Positions 45,054-55,128 are shown, counted from the first letter of the stretch. The stretch is DNA of 64,000 bases from Neptunicoccus cionae (GCF_002860325.1 NZ_PKOJ01000002.1:434001-498000), one strand, 5' to 3'. Notes: generated by a model not told the origin, from the letters alone. Made by a program: numbers and translations.

Positions 45054-47624
45054 ATGCGCCCTACCACGACCCCGCCGACCATCCGTCTGTCCGACTACAA
45101 GCAACCGGAATTCTGGATCGAAACCGTTGATCTGCATTTCAAATTGCACCCGACAGAAACACGGGTCCGTTCCAGAATTGTGTTCAAAGGAAATACAGAG
45201 CGCACCGATGGCCCCCATGACCTGCGCCTGCACGGTCAGGACCTGAAGCTGATCAGCGCCAGCATCAACGGCACCCCCCTGAAAGACGATGAAATCCTGA
45301 TCGACGCCGAAGGGCTGACCATTCCGGGCGATCTGGTGCCGCAGGACGGTTTCATCTGGGAGGCCGAGGTGCAGACCAACCCGCAGGCCAATACTTCGCT
45401 CAACGGGCTATATATGTCGAAAGGCATGTATTGCACCCAATGCGAGGCCGAAGGCTTTCGCAAGATCACCTATTATCTGGACCGCCCCGATGTGATGGCC
45501 GTCTTTACGGTGGAGATCGAAGGCGATGTGCCGGTCCTTCTGTCCAACGGCAATAATCTGGGAAATGGTAAATGGCATGACCCGTGGCCCAAACCCGCCT
45601 ATCTGTTCGCGCTGGTGGCCGGTGATCTGGTGTCTTACGACGATCATTTCACTACGATGAACGGGCGCGAGGTGGACCTGCAAATCTTTGTCCGCCCCGG
45701 CGATGAAGGCAAATGCGCCTATGCGATGGACGCGCTGAAACGTTCGATGCGTTGGGATGAAACAGAATACGGGCGCGAATATGATCTTAACCTGTTCATG
45801 ATCGTCGCCGTGGATGATTTCAACATGGGCGCAATGGAGAACAAGGGGTTGAACATCTTCAACTCTAAATACGTTCTGGCCAGCCCCAAAACCGCAACCG
45901 ACCGCGATTATGAATTGATCGAGGGCATCATTGCGCACGAGTATTTCCACAACTGGACCGGCAACCGCATCACCTGCCGCGACTGGTTCCAGTTGTGCCT
46001 GAAAGAGGGTCTGACAGTATTCCGCGACCAGCAGTTCAGCGGCGATGCGCGGTCCCATGCGGTGAACCGGATCGAAAACGTCCTGCAACTGCGTGCGCGC
46101 CAGTTCCGCGAGGATGCAGGCCCGCTGGCCCATCCGGTGCGCCCTGAAGAATACATCGAAATCAACAACTTCTATACCGCGACCGTTTATGAAAAAGGCG
46201 CCGAGGTAATCGGGATGCTGCGTACACTTGTGGGCGCAGACAATTACCGCCGCGCACTGGATCTGTATTTCGAGCGCCACGACGGGCAAGCCTGCACGAT
46301 CGAGGACTGGATCAAAGTGTTCGAGGACGCCTGCAACACCGACCTGTCCCAGTTCGCCCTGTGGTATTCTCAGGCCGGCACGCCGCGCATCACCGTGACG
46401 GAGGATTTTTCCGGTGACACGCTAACCCTGACCTTTACCCAGACAAATCCCGACACGCCGGGCCAGACCAACAAGAAACCCCAAGTGGTTCCGATCCGTA
46501 CAGGGTTTCTTGCAGCGGACGGATCAGAGGCCGCACCTGAGCAACTGCTGGTGCTGGACGAGGCGCTGAAATCGTTCGAGATCAACGGGCTGGTAGACAA
46601 ACCAACTCTGTCGCTGCTGCGCGGGTTTTCTGCCCCTGTGGTACTGGAACGCCAGACCACCAATGCAGAACGGGCATTTCTGCTGACCTATGACAGCGAT
46701 CCGTTTAACCAGTGGGAAGCGGGCCGCGATTATGCTCTCGACCTGTTACAGGACATGATCCTGAACAGTGCAGAGGTCGATCCGGCCTTCGCCAAAGCGA
46801 TGCGGGCGGTGGCTGTGAACGAAGCGCTCGACCCTGCCTTCCGCGCGCTGGTTCTGTCGCTGCCCTCTGAGGACGCGCTGGCGCAGGCGATTTTCGAACA
46901 GGGTACCGCCCCTGATCCTGATGCGATTTATGCGGCCCGTCAAACATTGGCCAAAGCGGTGGCGACTGAACTCTCAGACGACCTGCAAGGCCTCTACACT
47001 GAATTGGCCACCCCCGGCCCTTACACACCAGACGCCGAAGCCGCGGGCAAACGCAGCTTGCGCGGGGCGGTTCTGTCCCTGATCAGCCATCTTGAGGACG
47101 ATTGCGCCACCGCCAAGGCCCAGTTTGCGGCTGCGGACAATATGACCGAGCAACTTTCCGCGCTGTCTACGCTGATCCGCCACGGTCAGGGCGACGCAGA
47201 GGTGCAGGCGTTTTACGATCAATGGCAGGCCGACCGTCTGGTGATCGACAAATGGTTCACCGTACAGGTGGCCAGTGCCCCTGCGGACAAAGCCGTCGAT
47301 GTGGCCCGCGCCCTGACACAGCATAAGGATTTCGACTGGAAGAACCCGAACCGCTATCGCAGCCTGATTGCCGGATTTGCCATGATGAATCCCGCAGGTT
47401 TCCACCGCAAGGACGGCGCAGGCTATGAATTCTTTGCCGACTGGCTGATCAAACTGGACCCTGTGAACCCGCAAACCACTGCGCGGATGTGCGGCGGGTT
47501 TGAAACATGGCGGCGTTATGATGCCAGCCGCCAGCAGTTGATGCAGGCGCAGTTACAGCGGATCGCTGATTTGCCCGATCTGTCCAAAGATACGGCAGAA
47601 ATCGTCGGTAAAATCCTGAACTGA
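45054..47624 (+). CDS. pepN: Aminopeptidase N (M1 family)
   Basis: An 856-residue zinc aminopeptidase. The start at 45054 (MRPTTTPPTI) has CAGGAG upstream; a longer frame extends 43 residues without support. Substrate-binding GAMEN is at 259-263. The zinc site is HEYFH at 295-299 with Glu318 (LKEGLT). The N-terminal domain carries the family start, and residues after about 430 form the C-terminal helical domain. It trims peptides in the cytosol. It is divergent from glcB and alone before gatB. Confidence 0.96.
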   Translation: MRPTTTPPTIRLSDYKQPEFWIETVDLHFKLHPTETRVRSRIVFKGNTERTDGPHDLRLHGQDLKLISASINGTPLKDDEILIDAEGLTIPGDLVPQDGFIWEAEVQTNPQANTSLNGLYMSKGMYCTQCEAEGFRKITYYLDRPDVMAVFTVEIEGDVPVLLSNGNNLGNGKWHDPWPKPAYLFALVAGDLVSYDDHFTTMNGREVDLQIFVRPGDEGKCAYAMDALKRSMRWDETEYGREYDLNLFMIVAVDDFNMGAMENKGLNIFNSKYVLASPKTATDRDYELIEGIIAHEYFHNWTGNRITCRDWFQLCLKEGLTVFRDQQFSGDARSHAVNRIENVLQLRARQFREDAGPLAHPVRPEEYIEINNFYTATVYEKGAEVIGMLRTLVGADNYRRALDLYFERHDGQACTIEDWIKVFEDACNTDLSQFALWYSQAGTPRITVTEDFSGDTLTLTFTQTNPDTPGQTNKKPQVVPIRTGFLAADGSEAAPEQLLVLDEALKSFEINGLVDKPTLSLLRGFSAPVVLERQTTNAERAFLLTYDSDPFNQWEAGRDYALDLLQDMILNSAEVDPAFAKAMRAVAVNEALDPAFRALVLSLPSEDALAQAIFEQGTAPDPDAIYAARQTLAKAVATELSDDLQGLYTELATPGPYTPDAEAAGKRSLRGAVLSLISHLEDDCATAKAQFAAADNMTEQLSALSTLIRHGQGDAEVQAFYDQWQADRLVIDKWFTVQVASAPADKAVDVARALTQHKDFDWKNPNRYRSLIAGFAMMNPAGFHRKDGAGYEFFADWLIKLDPVNPQTTARMCGGFETWRRYDASRQQLMQAQLQRIADLPDLSKDTAEIVGKILN

Positions 47625-47723
47625 CGGTTTCGCCAATCCTGACACGCCAAGCGGCTTGCACTACGGCTCACATGGGCCTAGAACGCAGTCCGTATTCCAC
47701 AACGCTGCGCAAAGGCCCTGCAC

Positions 47724-49235
47724 ATGCTCGATCTGACCTATACCGCCCCGAAACCCAAAGTCATCTCCGGTGCGACCGGCGATTGGGAACTTGTGATCGG
47801 CATGGAAATCCACGCGCAGGTGGCCTCGAACGCCAAACTGTTCTCCGGCGCCTCGACCGAGTTCGGCGCAGAGCCGAACTCTAACGTCTCTTTCGTGGAT
47901 GCGGCCATGCCCGGCATGCTGCCCGTGATCAACGAATACTGCGTGGAACAGGCCGTGCGCACCGGCCTTGGCATCAATGCGGACATCAACCTGTTTTCCG
48001 CCTTCGACCGTAAGAACTATTTCTACCCCGACCTGCCCCAAGGCTATCAGATCAGCCAGTTGTACCACCCGATTGTGGGCGAAGGCGAAGTGCTGGTGGA
48101 TATGGAACCGGGCGTGGGCCGTCTGGTGCGGATTGAACGGATCCACCTTGAACAGGACGCAGGCAAATCCGTCCACGATATGGACCCGAACATGTCGTTT
48201 GTGGACCTGAACCGCACCGGCGTTGCGCTGATGGAAATCGTCTCGCGTCCTGACATTCGCGGCCCCGAAGAAGCCGCCGCCTATGTGACCAAACTGCGCC
48301 AGATCCTGCGCTATCTGGGCACCTGTGACGGCAACATGCAGAACGGCAACATGCGCGCGGATGTGAACGTGTCGGTCTGTCGCCCCGGTGATTATGAAAA
48401 ATTTGCTGAAACAATGGATTTCAGCGTGCTAGGCACCCGGTGCGAGATCAAGAACATGAACTCCATGCGGTTCATGCAATTGGCCATTGATTATGAAGCC
48501 CGCCGCCAGATCGCCATTCTGGAAGACGGTGGCACCATTGATCAGGAAACCCGCCTGTACGACGCGGATAAGAATGAAACCCGCTCCATGCGTTCCAAGG
48601 AAGAAGCCCACGATTACCGCTACTTCCCCTGCCCCGATCTGCTGCCCCTTGAGATTGATCAAGAGTGGGTGGATGACATCAAAGCCGGCCTGCCCGAACT
48701 GCCAGACGCCAAACGCGCGCGCTTCATGGCGGACTTCGGCCTGTCCGAATATGACGCATCCGTTCTGACCGCTGACGTGGAAAACGCCGACTTCTTTGAA
48801 AAAGTGGCCGAAGGCAATGACGGCAAGCTGGCGGCAAACTGGGTGATCAACGAGCTGTTCGGCCGACTGAAAAAGGACGACAAGGACATCTCTACCAGCC
48901 CTGTGTCTCCGGACCAGTTGGGCGGGATCATCAAATTGATCACCAAGGGCGATATTTCCGGCAAGATCGCCAAAGACCTGTTTGAGATCGTCTACACCGA
49001 AGGCGGTGATCCGGCGCAGATCGTGGAAGAGCGCGGCATGAAACAGGTCACGGACACCGGCGCGATTGAAGCCGCCGTGGACGAGATCATGGCCGCAAAC
49101 CCCGCGCAGGTGGAAAAAGCCAAAGAGAACCCGAAACTCGCAGGCTGGTTCGTCGGTCAGGTGATGAAGGCAACGGGCGGCAAGGCCAACCCGAAAGCCG
49201 TAAACGAGATCATCGCAGCTAAACTGGCGGGTTAA
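47724..49235 (+). CDS. gatB: Asp-tRNA(Asn)/Glu-tRNA(Gln) amidotransferase subunit B
   Basis: A 503-residue protein with the GatB core: [24 protein letters not shown], the [17 protein letters not shown] segment, and [18 protein letters not shown]. It ends with the helical tail that binds tRNA (about residues 350-500). Together with GatA and GatC it converts misacylated Glu-tRNA(Gln) or Asp-tRNA(Asn) to the correct form; gatA and gatC are elsewhere. AAAGG lies nine bases before the ATG at 47724. Its stop overlaps the stop of the VOC gene on the other strand. Confidence 0.97.
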   Translation: MLDLTYTAPKPKVISGATGDWELVIGMEIHAQVASNAKLFSGASTEFGAEPNSNVSFVDAAMPGMLPVINEYCVEQAVRTGLGINADINLFSAFDRKNYFYPDLPQGYQISQLYHPIVGEGEVLVDMEPGVGRLVRIERIHLEQDAGKSVHDMDPNMSFVDLNRTGVALMEIVSRPDIRGPEEAAAYVTKLRQILRYLGTCDGNMQNGNMRADVNVSVCRPGDYEKFAETMDFSVLGTRCEIKNMNSMRFMQLAIDYEARRQIAILEDGGTIDQETRLYDADKNETRSMRSKEEAHDYRYFPCPDLLPLEIDQEWVDDIKAGLPELPDAKRARFMADFGLSEYDASVLTADVENADFFEKVAEGNDGKLAANWVINELFGRLKKDDKDISTSPVSPDQLGGIIKLITKGDISGKIAKDLFEIVYTEGGDPAQIVEERGMKQVTDTGAIEAAVDEIMAANPAQVEKAKENPKLAGWFVGQVMKATGGKANPKAVNEIIAAKLAG

Positions 49236-49702
49236 TCCCCCGCCAGCCACGCAGACAGCGGTTGTACGCCAAAATCCGGTCGGGATGGTTCATCCAGTAT
49301 ATGGATCATCTCGATCGAATGGCCGTCGGGGTCTTTGAAATAGATCGAAACCGCGGGCATCCAGCCGATCACAACAGGCTCTTGCACCGGCTCACCGTCA
49401 AGGCCAAGGGGCGCAAGCCCCGCCTCTTTCACAAAGTCATAGCTGTTCAGGATGGTGTCACGGTCCACCTGAAACGCGAAATGCAGCACCATGCCAAGCG
49501 GCGCACTCCCCGCGCCCCAAAGCCCGAGCATACTGCGGTTTTTGCCGCCCACCCAGAAAAACGCGATGTTTCGCTCTGTATTCCTGTGGGCGAGCTCCAA
49601 CCCCATTACATCGCGGTAAAACGCGATGGAAGTTTCCAGGTTTCGCACCGGAAGATGGGTTTCGTAAACGCCAGTGATGGCAGGTTTGTTTAATTGTGTC
49701 AT
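49232..49702 (-). CDS. VOC-family protein
   Basis: A 156-residue protein of the glyoxalase/bleomycin-resistance fold: [26 protein letters not shown] at the start (His ligand), [11 protein letters not shown] in the middle, and [18 protein letters not shown] at the end with a likely Glu ligand. The exact reaction is unknown. AAGGAG precedes the start. Its end overlaps the end of gatB by four bases. Confidence 0.88.
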   Translation of the reverse strand: MTQLNKPAITGVYETHLPVRNLETSIAFYRDVMGLELAHRNTERNIAFFWVGGKNRSMLGLWGAGSAPLGMVLHFAFQVDRDTILNSYDFVKEAGLAPLGLDGEPVQEPVVIGWMPAVSIYFKDPDGHSIEMIHILDEPSRPDFGVQPLSAWLAGD

Positions 49703-49716
49703 AGGTTTGGCTCCTT

Positions 49717-49735
49717 GTCTGAAATCGAATCAGAC
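49717..49735. promoter_or_regulatory. Dyad upstream of VOC gene
   Basis: GTCTGA-AATCGAA-TCAGAC, a perfect dyad with six-base arms and a seven-base spacer, starts 15 bases upstream of the VOC start. It could be an operator or a leader hairpin that covers the ribosome binding site region. Confidence 0.35.
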
Positions 49736-49863
49736 CTTACGACCTCAACCAAACTTCAGGTCAAACGGAAAAAAGGCACGCTGCGCCACTTGGCCAAACC
49801 CCTTGCAGGCCGATCCCTGCCCCCGCTAGTCTGCGCGCAATTCCAATGACCAAGAGACATCCC

Positions 49864-50337
49864 ATGCAAACCCCTTTCCGCGCTTCCCCGAAAACCGTAC
49901 TGCCCGAATGGATCGACTTTAACGGCCATCTGAACATGGCCTATTACAGCGTACTGTTTGATACCTCGGTGGATGAAGCCTATGAACAAATCGGCTTTGG
50001 ACCGGATTACGCACGCGATCACCGGCACACGACCTACGTGGCGGAGTTTCACATTTGCTATGTTCGCGAATTGCACGAAGGGGACAACGTGTATGTGACC
50101 ACCCAGCTGGTTGATTATGACGAGAAACGCTTTCACACCTATCAGGAACTCTACCACGCGGACGGCTGGCTTGCCGCCACCGCCGAAGCATTGACCCTGC
50201 ACGTGGACATGTCCGGACCCCGCGTCGCCCCAATGCCCGCGAATATCCAGACCCGCATGGCCGAGATCCTGAAAGCCCACAACACACTTGGCACGCCGGA
50301 ACGGCTGAACCGCTCTATCGGGATCAAACGCAAGTAG
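49864..50337 (+). CDS. Thioesterase-family (hot-dog fold) protein
   Basis: A 157-residue hot-dog-fold protein. The signature DFNGHLNMAYY (Asp18, His22) marks the 4-hydroxybenzoyl-CoA thioesterase branch, followed by VRELHEGDNVYVTTQLVDYDEKRFHTYQELYH. It probably hydrolyses an acyl-CoA; betainyl-CoA thioesterases of carnitine catabolism have this look, but that is only a suggestion. The start at 49864 (MQTPFRA) has an AGAGA upstream; a start 18 bases earlier lacks one. Confidence 0.82.
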   Translation: MQTPFRASPKTVLPEWIDFNGHLNMAYYSVLFDTSVDEAYEQIGFGPDYARDHRHTTYVAEFHICYVRELHEGDNVYVTTQLVDYDEKRFHTYQELYHADGWLAATAEALTLHVDMSGPRVAPMPANIQTRMAEILKAHNTLGTPERLNRSIGIKRK

Positions 50338-50437
50338 GCACGCTTTAGCCAACCAAAGATCGGCGCACAGGAAGGCACTTGCCCTGTGCGCGCCAATCGG
50401 GCAAAACCCAAGTCGCTACGACGAAGGATGCCAGCAC

Positions 50438-50965
50438 ATGCAACGCTACGAATACAAAGCCGTTCCCGCCCCGAACCGCCCCAAAAAGGTTAAGGGTGTC
50501 AAAACAACGGCCGGCCGTTTTGCGGCAGTTCTGACCGATACAATCAATGATCTGGCGAAAGAGGGCTGGGAATATCTGCGCTCTGACAGCATGCCTGTAG
50601 AAGAAAAACCGGGCCTGCTAAAATCCCGTGTCGAAACCTATCAGACCATTCTGGTATTCCGTCGTGCACTGGTCACTGAAACCGCACAGGTTGCAGCTGT
50701 TGTTCCTGCCGCGCCGGCAGATGACACGGACGCGGAAGTGGCCGCGCCTCCGGCTTCTGTCACGCCGCCAGCCCCTGTTGCACAGGACAGCGCAGATGAT
50801 CGTGCGCCGGCAAAACCCAAAGCACAGGAAGACGAACCGCGTCTGTCCAAAGGCTGGGGAGAGGGCCGCGAGGACCGGCACCCCAAAGATCCCCCGATAC
50901 GGGGTAAAAAGGACGACAGCCCTTTCGCCGAACCGTCAGATAAAGACAAAGAGATCGACAGCTAG
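50438..50965 (+). CDS. DUF4177-domain protein with disordered tail
   Basis: A 175-residue protein. Residues 1-80 (MQRYEYKAVPAP, LAKEGWEYL, TYQTILVFRRA) match the small DUF4177 domain. Residues 80-175 are rich in Ala, Pro, Asp and Lys with no predicted fold. Function is unknown. It stands alone, with about 100 bases on the left and convergent bolA on the right. Confidence 0.75.
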   Translation: MQRYEYKAVPAPNRPKKVKGVKTTAGRFAAVLTDTINDLAKEGWEYLRSDSMPVEEKPGLLKSRVETYQTILVFRRALVTETAQVAAVVPAAPADDTDAEVAAPPASVTPPAPVAQDSADDRAPAKPKAQEDEPRLSKGWGEGREDRHPKDPPIRGKKDDSPFAEPSDKDKEIDS

Positions 50966-50987
50966 CCGATCTCTCCCTCGGGTTTTC

Positions 50988-51263
50988 CTATTCCGATGCC
51001 GGAGCCGGTGCACTGACGTCAAGGGCCAGCGCATGCACCCGCTCTTCCAGCTCGGCCTTGACGCAGGCCATCACAGCGCGCTGGCGGGCGACGCGGCTCA
51101 TCCCTGCGAGCCGCTCGGAGCGCATCACTATACGAAAATGTGTCTCTCCCCCTTCACGGTAGCCACCATGGCCGCGGTGCTGCTCGCTTTCGTCAATAAT
51201 CTCAAGAAGTTGCGGCGCAAACTCTGCCTGCAACTTTTCTTCCATCCGCTGTTTCATCACCAT
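50988..51263 (-). CDS. BolA-family protein
   Basis: A 91-residue protein of the BolA family: ESEQHRGHGGYREGGETHFRIVMRSERLAGMSRVARQRAVMA, with the conserved His and Gly pattern of BolA. Such proteins bind [2Fe-2S] clusters with monothiol glutaredoxins and affect iron homeostasis or stress morphology. The start at 51263 (MVMKQRM) is preceded by GGGGGA; ATGs at 51257 and 51245 are alternatives. It is divergent from the J-domain gene. Confidence 0.9.
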   Translation of the reverse strand: MVMKQRMEEKLQAEFAPQLLEIIDESEQHRGHGGYREGGETHFRIVMRSERLAGMSRVARQRAVMACVKAELEERVHALALDVSAPAPASE

Positions 51264-51341
51264 CTTTTTCCCCCAAAACCTAAAATGCCTCTTGGCGCTC
51301 TGCCACAATAGGCTAAAGTCCCCTGTCCGAGTCGAGAGCTC

Positions 51342-51360
51342 TTTACGCAGTTTGTGTAAA
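51342..51360. promoter_or_regulatory. Near-perfect dyad in bolA/J-domain gap
   Basis: TTTACGCA-GTT-TGTGTAAA has seven of eight arm pairs. It lies between divergent bolA and the J-domain gene and could be a shared operator. The regulator is unknown. Confidence 0.35.
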
Positions 51361-51442
51361 TTATGCCAGCACGAGGATCCGGACCAGCGGTCGCCCGAAG
51401 ATTTCGGGCCGGACAGGAACGCATTGCTAAAGGAAGACACAC

Positions 51443-52096
51443 ATGGCCGAACGTTCGCCGTTTAACTTTGATATCTCCGTCTCTGCAGACAAAAAACGCC
51501 GCGCCAAGGGGCGGCGGGGCATGTCCGGCGCGTTTGAGACCTCCTCGCGCCAGTGCGAACACGCCGGTTGCAGTGAACCGGGCAAGTACCGCGCCCCCAA
51601 ACACCCCGACAATCTGGAAGAATTCTATTGGTTCTGCCTGACCCACATTCGCGAATTCAATTCGAAATGGAACTTCTTTGAGAACCACTCCGAAGAAGAA
51701 ATGGACAAGCAGTTCGCTGCGGATCGTGTTTGGGAACGGGATACCAAACCTTTTGGCAAGAAAGGTGAAACAGCGCGCCCGACTGTAGAGCAAAAGGCAT
51801 GGGCCCGCCTTGGCATTGAAGATCCCCACGAGGTTCTCGGCCAGAATGCCACCCGCAATCCGGGCAAGGCAGATCCTGCCGCAGGCACCCGCCGCCTGCC
51901 CCCTGCCGAGCGTAAGGCCGTGGACATTCTTGAGGCACGGGACAACTGGACCAAGGCAGAACTGCGCAAACAGTATAAAAAGCTGATCAAGGAACTGCAC
52001 CCCGATCTGAACGGCGGCAACCGCGCCGACGAAGACCGCCTGCAACAGGTGGTCTGGGCTTGGGACCAGATCAAGGTCAGCAAGGTCTTCAAATAA
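51443..52096 (+). CDS. J-domain protein with C-terminal HPD motif
   Basis: A 217-residue protein. The N-terminal half has CEHAGCSEPGKYRAP and YWFCLTHIREFN, four Cys/His positions that may bind zinc. The C-terminal 70 residues are a DnaJ domain with helix II RKQYKKLIKELHPDLNGG, including the HPD motif that stimulates DnaK. The J-domain at the C-terminus rather than the N-terminus is the usual arrangement for this alphaproteobacterial family. Client proteins are unknown. AAGGAAG precedes the start. Confidence 0.88.
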   Translation: MAERSPFNFDISVSADKKRRAKGRRGMSGAFETSSRQCEHAGCSEPGKYRAPKHPDNLEEFYWFCLTHIREFNSKWNFFENHSEEEMDKQFAADRVWERDTKPFGKKGETARPTVEQKAWARLGIEDPHEVLGQNATRNPGKADPAAGTRRLPPAERKAVDILEARDNWTKAELRKQYKKLIKELHPDLNGGNRADEDRLQQVVWAWDQIKVSKVFK

Positions 52097-52103
52097 GCCC
52101 TGC

Positions 52104-52138
52104 GCCGCGCCCGCAGTGGCGCGGCATCTGGCTCTTTT
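52104..52138 (+). terminator. Hairpin terminator after J-domain gene
   Basis: GCCGCGCC-CGCAGT-GGCGCGGC, a perfect eight-base stem with a six-base loop eight bases after the stop, is followed by TTTTT eight bases later. The displaced U-tract makes it a probable but not ideal terminator. Confidence 0.55.
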
Positions 52139-52201
52139 TGGTCAAATTATCCTCGGGGGAATGCCGGCAAGCATGGGGGCAGACAGCCCCCGCACCCGGT
52201 T

Positions 52202-53251
52202 TCAGATAATCTCGTCTTCATCAAACAGCGGGTCCAGCTCCAACTGCTGGGCCAACCCTTCAACGGTATCTTCCGTTTCTTGCGTAGAACTGACGCTGGC
52301 GATGTGAAAAATCGCGTCCCCCTCGTTCACCACCGGCAAAACGGCCCGCCCGATAATCACACCGCTCATCGGGGCGCCCAGCTCTGCCTCTGCCTCCCCG
52401 AACGGGTCGGAAACCATGGCAAGGGTTTCCCCTTTCTCCACCACATCCCCTTCGCGTTTGAAGATGCGGATCAACCCGCCGGCAGGTGCACGCACCCAGC
52501 GGCTGCCCGAACAGAAAACCGGCTTCTCTTTCGGTTTGGCGATGCCTTTTGCAGGCACCATATTAAGATGGCGCAAGACCCGCAGGATACCGGCGACACC
52601 GGCCCGCACGGCCATTTCGTCAAAGCGCAGCCCTTCCCCGGCTTCATAGAGCAGCACCTCAACGCCTTTCTCCTGTGCAGCCTGCCGCAAGCTCCCCTCG
52701 CGCAGGCCGGAGGTCAGGATCACTGGAGGACCGAAGACCTCTGCCAGCTCCATCAGCCGCTTTGATCCTTTGGAAACGCGGATTTGAGGCAGGTTGGTGC
52801 GATGGATTGCAGCGGAATGCAGATCAATCCCGAAATCACAGCGCGAGACCAGATCTTCCAGAAAAATATTCGCCAGCCGCGAGGCCAGTGACCCCTTGCT
52901 GGTTCCCGGAAACGAGCGGTTGAGATCCCGCCGGTCCGGCAAATACCGGGAGTGCATTAGAAATCCGTAGGTGTTCACAATCGGCACAACGATCAGCGTA
53001 CCCCGAAGGCGGTTCAATCCTTCAAACTGCAACAGGCGGCGCAGGATTTCCACGCCGATCACCTCATCCCCGTGGACGCCTGCGCTGGCAAAAACCGTCG
53101 GACCGTCCTTGGCACCGTGGATCACATGAGCGGAAAGAGACACCGGAGTGTGGTCTGCCAGAACGCTGACCGGAAGGTCGACAGTTTGACGGCTCCCCGC
53201 CTTGACCGAAACGCCGCCAAGTTCGAATTCCGCCCGTTTTTTCTGTGTCAT
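52202..53251 (-). CDS. Succinylglutamate desuccinylase/aspartoacylase-family protein
   Basis: A 349-residue zinc hydrolase. The ligands are His60 and Glu63 (AGVHGDEVIG) and His145 (GIDLHSAA). RDLNRSFPG binds the substrate carboxylate in this family. The C-terminal 100 residues form a lipoyl-like beta domain (GGLIRIFKREGDVVEKGETLAM) typical of the longer AstE/AspA-like proteins. It would cleave an N-acyl amino acid or related amide. Its ATG overlaps the stop of the OpgB-like gene by four bases, so both are made together. Confidence 0.88.
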   Translation of the reverse strand: MTQKKRAEFELGGVSVKAGSRQTVDLPVSVLADHTPVSLSAHVIHGAKDGPTVFASAGVHGDEVIGVEILRRLLQFEGLNRLRGTLIVVPIVNTYGFLMHSRYLPDRRDLNRSFPGTSKGSLASRLANIFLEDLVSRCDFGIDLHSAAIHRTNLPQIRVSKGSKRLMELAEVFGPPVILTSGLREGSLRQAAQEKGVEVLLYEAGEGLRFDEMAVRAGVAGILRVLRHLNMVPAKGIAKPKEKPVFCSGSRWVRAPAGGLIRIFKREGDVVEKGETLAMVSDPFGEAEAELGAPMSGVIIGRAVLPVVNEGDAIFHIASVSSTQETEDTVEGLAQQLELDPLFDEDEII

Positions 53252-54864
53252 TCTGTTCTTGCGTCCTTGCTCCAGATCACCCGAGAGAGCGCCAGATCCA
53301 CCTTTAACCGTGCATTGACTTCGTCGACGCCGTGGGTCTGCACCAGTGTCGGCTCATCGCTTAGCAACGACACTCCGATACCGGCCCGTTTGCCCACTAA
53401 CCAGCCGAACCAATGCAACAGGGTCGGGAATATGTCAAACATTGCTGCGTGTGTGTCGATCACGCGGGGCGTTTCCGGCCCGCCAAGAAGGATTGCAGTG
53501 TTTCGCCGCGGCCCCTTTTCCAGAAGGTGGTAAAGGTTATTATGGTGCGCCAGATGATCGCTCAGGATAACAATCCGTGTGTCTGTGCCTTCGGTCAGTT
53601 TACGCACGGTTTCTACGAATGCGCTGGTCAGCCTCGCGGTGCAATGGACTGCATCTATGATGTTGGGAGATTTAAACTTGTAAATGCCACCGGTACAGCT
53701 CTCTGACATAAGGGCGACAGGACCATGCGTGTCCATAGTTGCGACAGTGACGGCAAAGGGTCTTTTCGCATCCAGTGCCGCTGTGATCAGCTTCTCTGCT
53801 TTTGCAAAGGCATGTGCATCCCGCAAGCCCCAGTCATTTGCAAAGCTCTTGGCCACATCTGCTGTCATTTCGTATTCTATATTCCCCAGATCATAAATCT
53901 GGTGGGTTCCATGGGTGGTGAAGAAATTGTCAAAACCGTAAAATCCCATCTTGTTCCCGATTATTCGGGTCGTCGAAATATAGCTGACATCATACCCTTT
54001 GGCATGCAGGATATCGTCAAGACAGGTCAGGTTCGGGGCAATCAGTTTTACATCACCATAATCCCGCGCCGAAATCAGTCCGTTGGGCAGAACTGGGACA
54101 CCACAGCGGCTGGCCACTGTTCCCGCAAGGCTCCAGGCTGTGCCGTGCAACTGATCAACGCCGGTTAAACTGACCCCTTCAAGCGCCAGCGCCGCCAGCG
54201 GCGCATAGGCTTCGGCTAACGCTGGCGGCAAGGCACCGTAGCTGCGCTCCAGCCCCTCCAGATAGATGACTACAAGGTTGGGGGTGTGCGCATCCTTTTT
54301 CAGTTCGGGATGTTTGAAATCCGAGACAAAGGACGGGCGTTCTCTGTATGTATCGGCCAGCGAATGGGTCGCCAGATCCCAAACCACAGGATTAACCGCC
54401 AGCAACATCAACGCAATCGCAGAGGTGCTGAGAGGCACCCGTTCCAGCCAGTATTGCGCACGAAACAGACTGGCCAGGAACACCAGCCAATAAACCAGTA
54501 CGGTGAACCCGTAAGGGACAAAATTCGCCATGGGTGTTCCGTCCATCCCGAAAACGAGATGGAACACAAAAGCCGCCATATCCATTTTTCCAAAGACCAG
54601 CACAACAAAAGTCGCAGGGATCAATGCAACTACAGGAAGCAGGATAACCAGCAATCGCCCCCAGCGTTTGCGCCGGCGGGCTTCATCCGCCTCGCAAGGC
54701 GGAGCCACCAGCAGGCTAAGCGCAAAAATAACCAGCAGCGCGAATGCATAACGATAATCGGATACATTCGCGTCGAAAATGGCCCGCAACACCAGAAACA
54801 GCGTTAATATCGCCGGAAGAACCACGACCAGAAACTTTGCAAACATCAGCATTTTCTGAAGCAT
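53248..54864 (-). CDS. OpgB/MdoB-like phosphoglycerol transferase (sulfatase fold)
   Basis: A 538-residue membrane protein. Five hydrophobic segments fill residues 1-165, then a periplasmic sulfatase-fold domain begins with NLVVIYLEGLERSYG (metal-binding Glu). GTAWSLAGTVASRCGVP carries the likely catalytic Thr and is very close to OpgB. SDHLAHHNN near residue 440 supplies the second metal site. OpgB-type enzymes move phosphoglycerol from phosphatidylglycerol to periplasmic glucans. GAGG precedes the start. The coupled downstream aspartoacylase-like gene is an unusual partner. Confidence 0.82.
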   Translation of the reverse strand: MLQKMLMFAKFLVVVLPAILTLFLVLRAIFDANVSDYRYAFALLVIFALSLLVAPPCEADEARRRKRWGRLLVILLPVVALIPATFVVLVFGKMDMAAFVFHLVFGMDGTPMANFVPYGFTVLVYWLVFLASLFRAQYWLERVPLSTSAIALMLLAVNPVVWDLATHSLADTYRERPSFVSDFKHPELKKDAHTPNLVVIYLEGLERSYGALPPALAEAYAPLAALALEGVSLTGVDQLHGTAWSLAGTVASRCGVPVLPNGLISARDYGDVKLIAPNLTCLDDILHAKGYDVSYISTTRIIGNKMGFYGFDNFFTTHGTHQIYDLGNIEYEMTADVAKSFANDWGLRDAHAFAKAEKLITAALDAKRPFAVTVATMDTHGPVALMSESCTGGIYKFKSPNIIDAVHCTARLTSAFVETVRKLTEGTDTRIVILSDHLAHHNNLYHLLEKGPRRNTAILLGGPETPRVIDTHAAMFDIFPTLLHWFGWLVGKRAGIGVSLLSDEPTLVQTHGVDEVNARLKVDLALSRVIWSKDARTE

Positions 54865-55128
54865 TTAAACGGCCTCGATCAAAACGGTTTTTACAAAAAA
54901 TTTACATTTACTTTACAATCCACCGCTACCAAGAAAAGCGTTTCCAGCGACCCTGTAACGACTGTTCCCGCCGTGCTCCCTGCGGCCAGCCCGGTTTCCT
55001 ACGCTATGTCAGGCGGGTTTGAGCTGGTCAAAATACCCCGCCCCCCTTGCGCCCTGTTTGAATATATTCCACTAAGCAGGGACCACCCATTCTTTGGGTT
55101 CTTCTTTCGATGACGCAGGACAATATAC

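Noticed and set aside
54865-55128. Possible cobalamin riboswitch ahead of cobS
   Set aside because: I looked for the B12-box core and adjacent stems and found neither.
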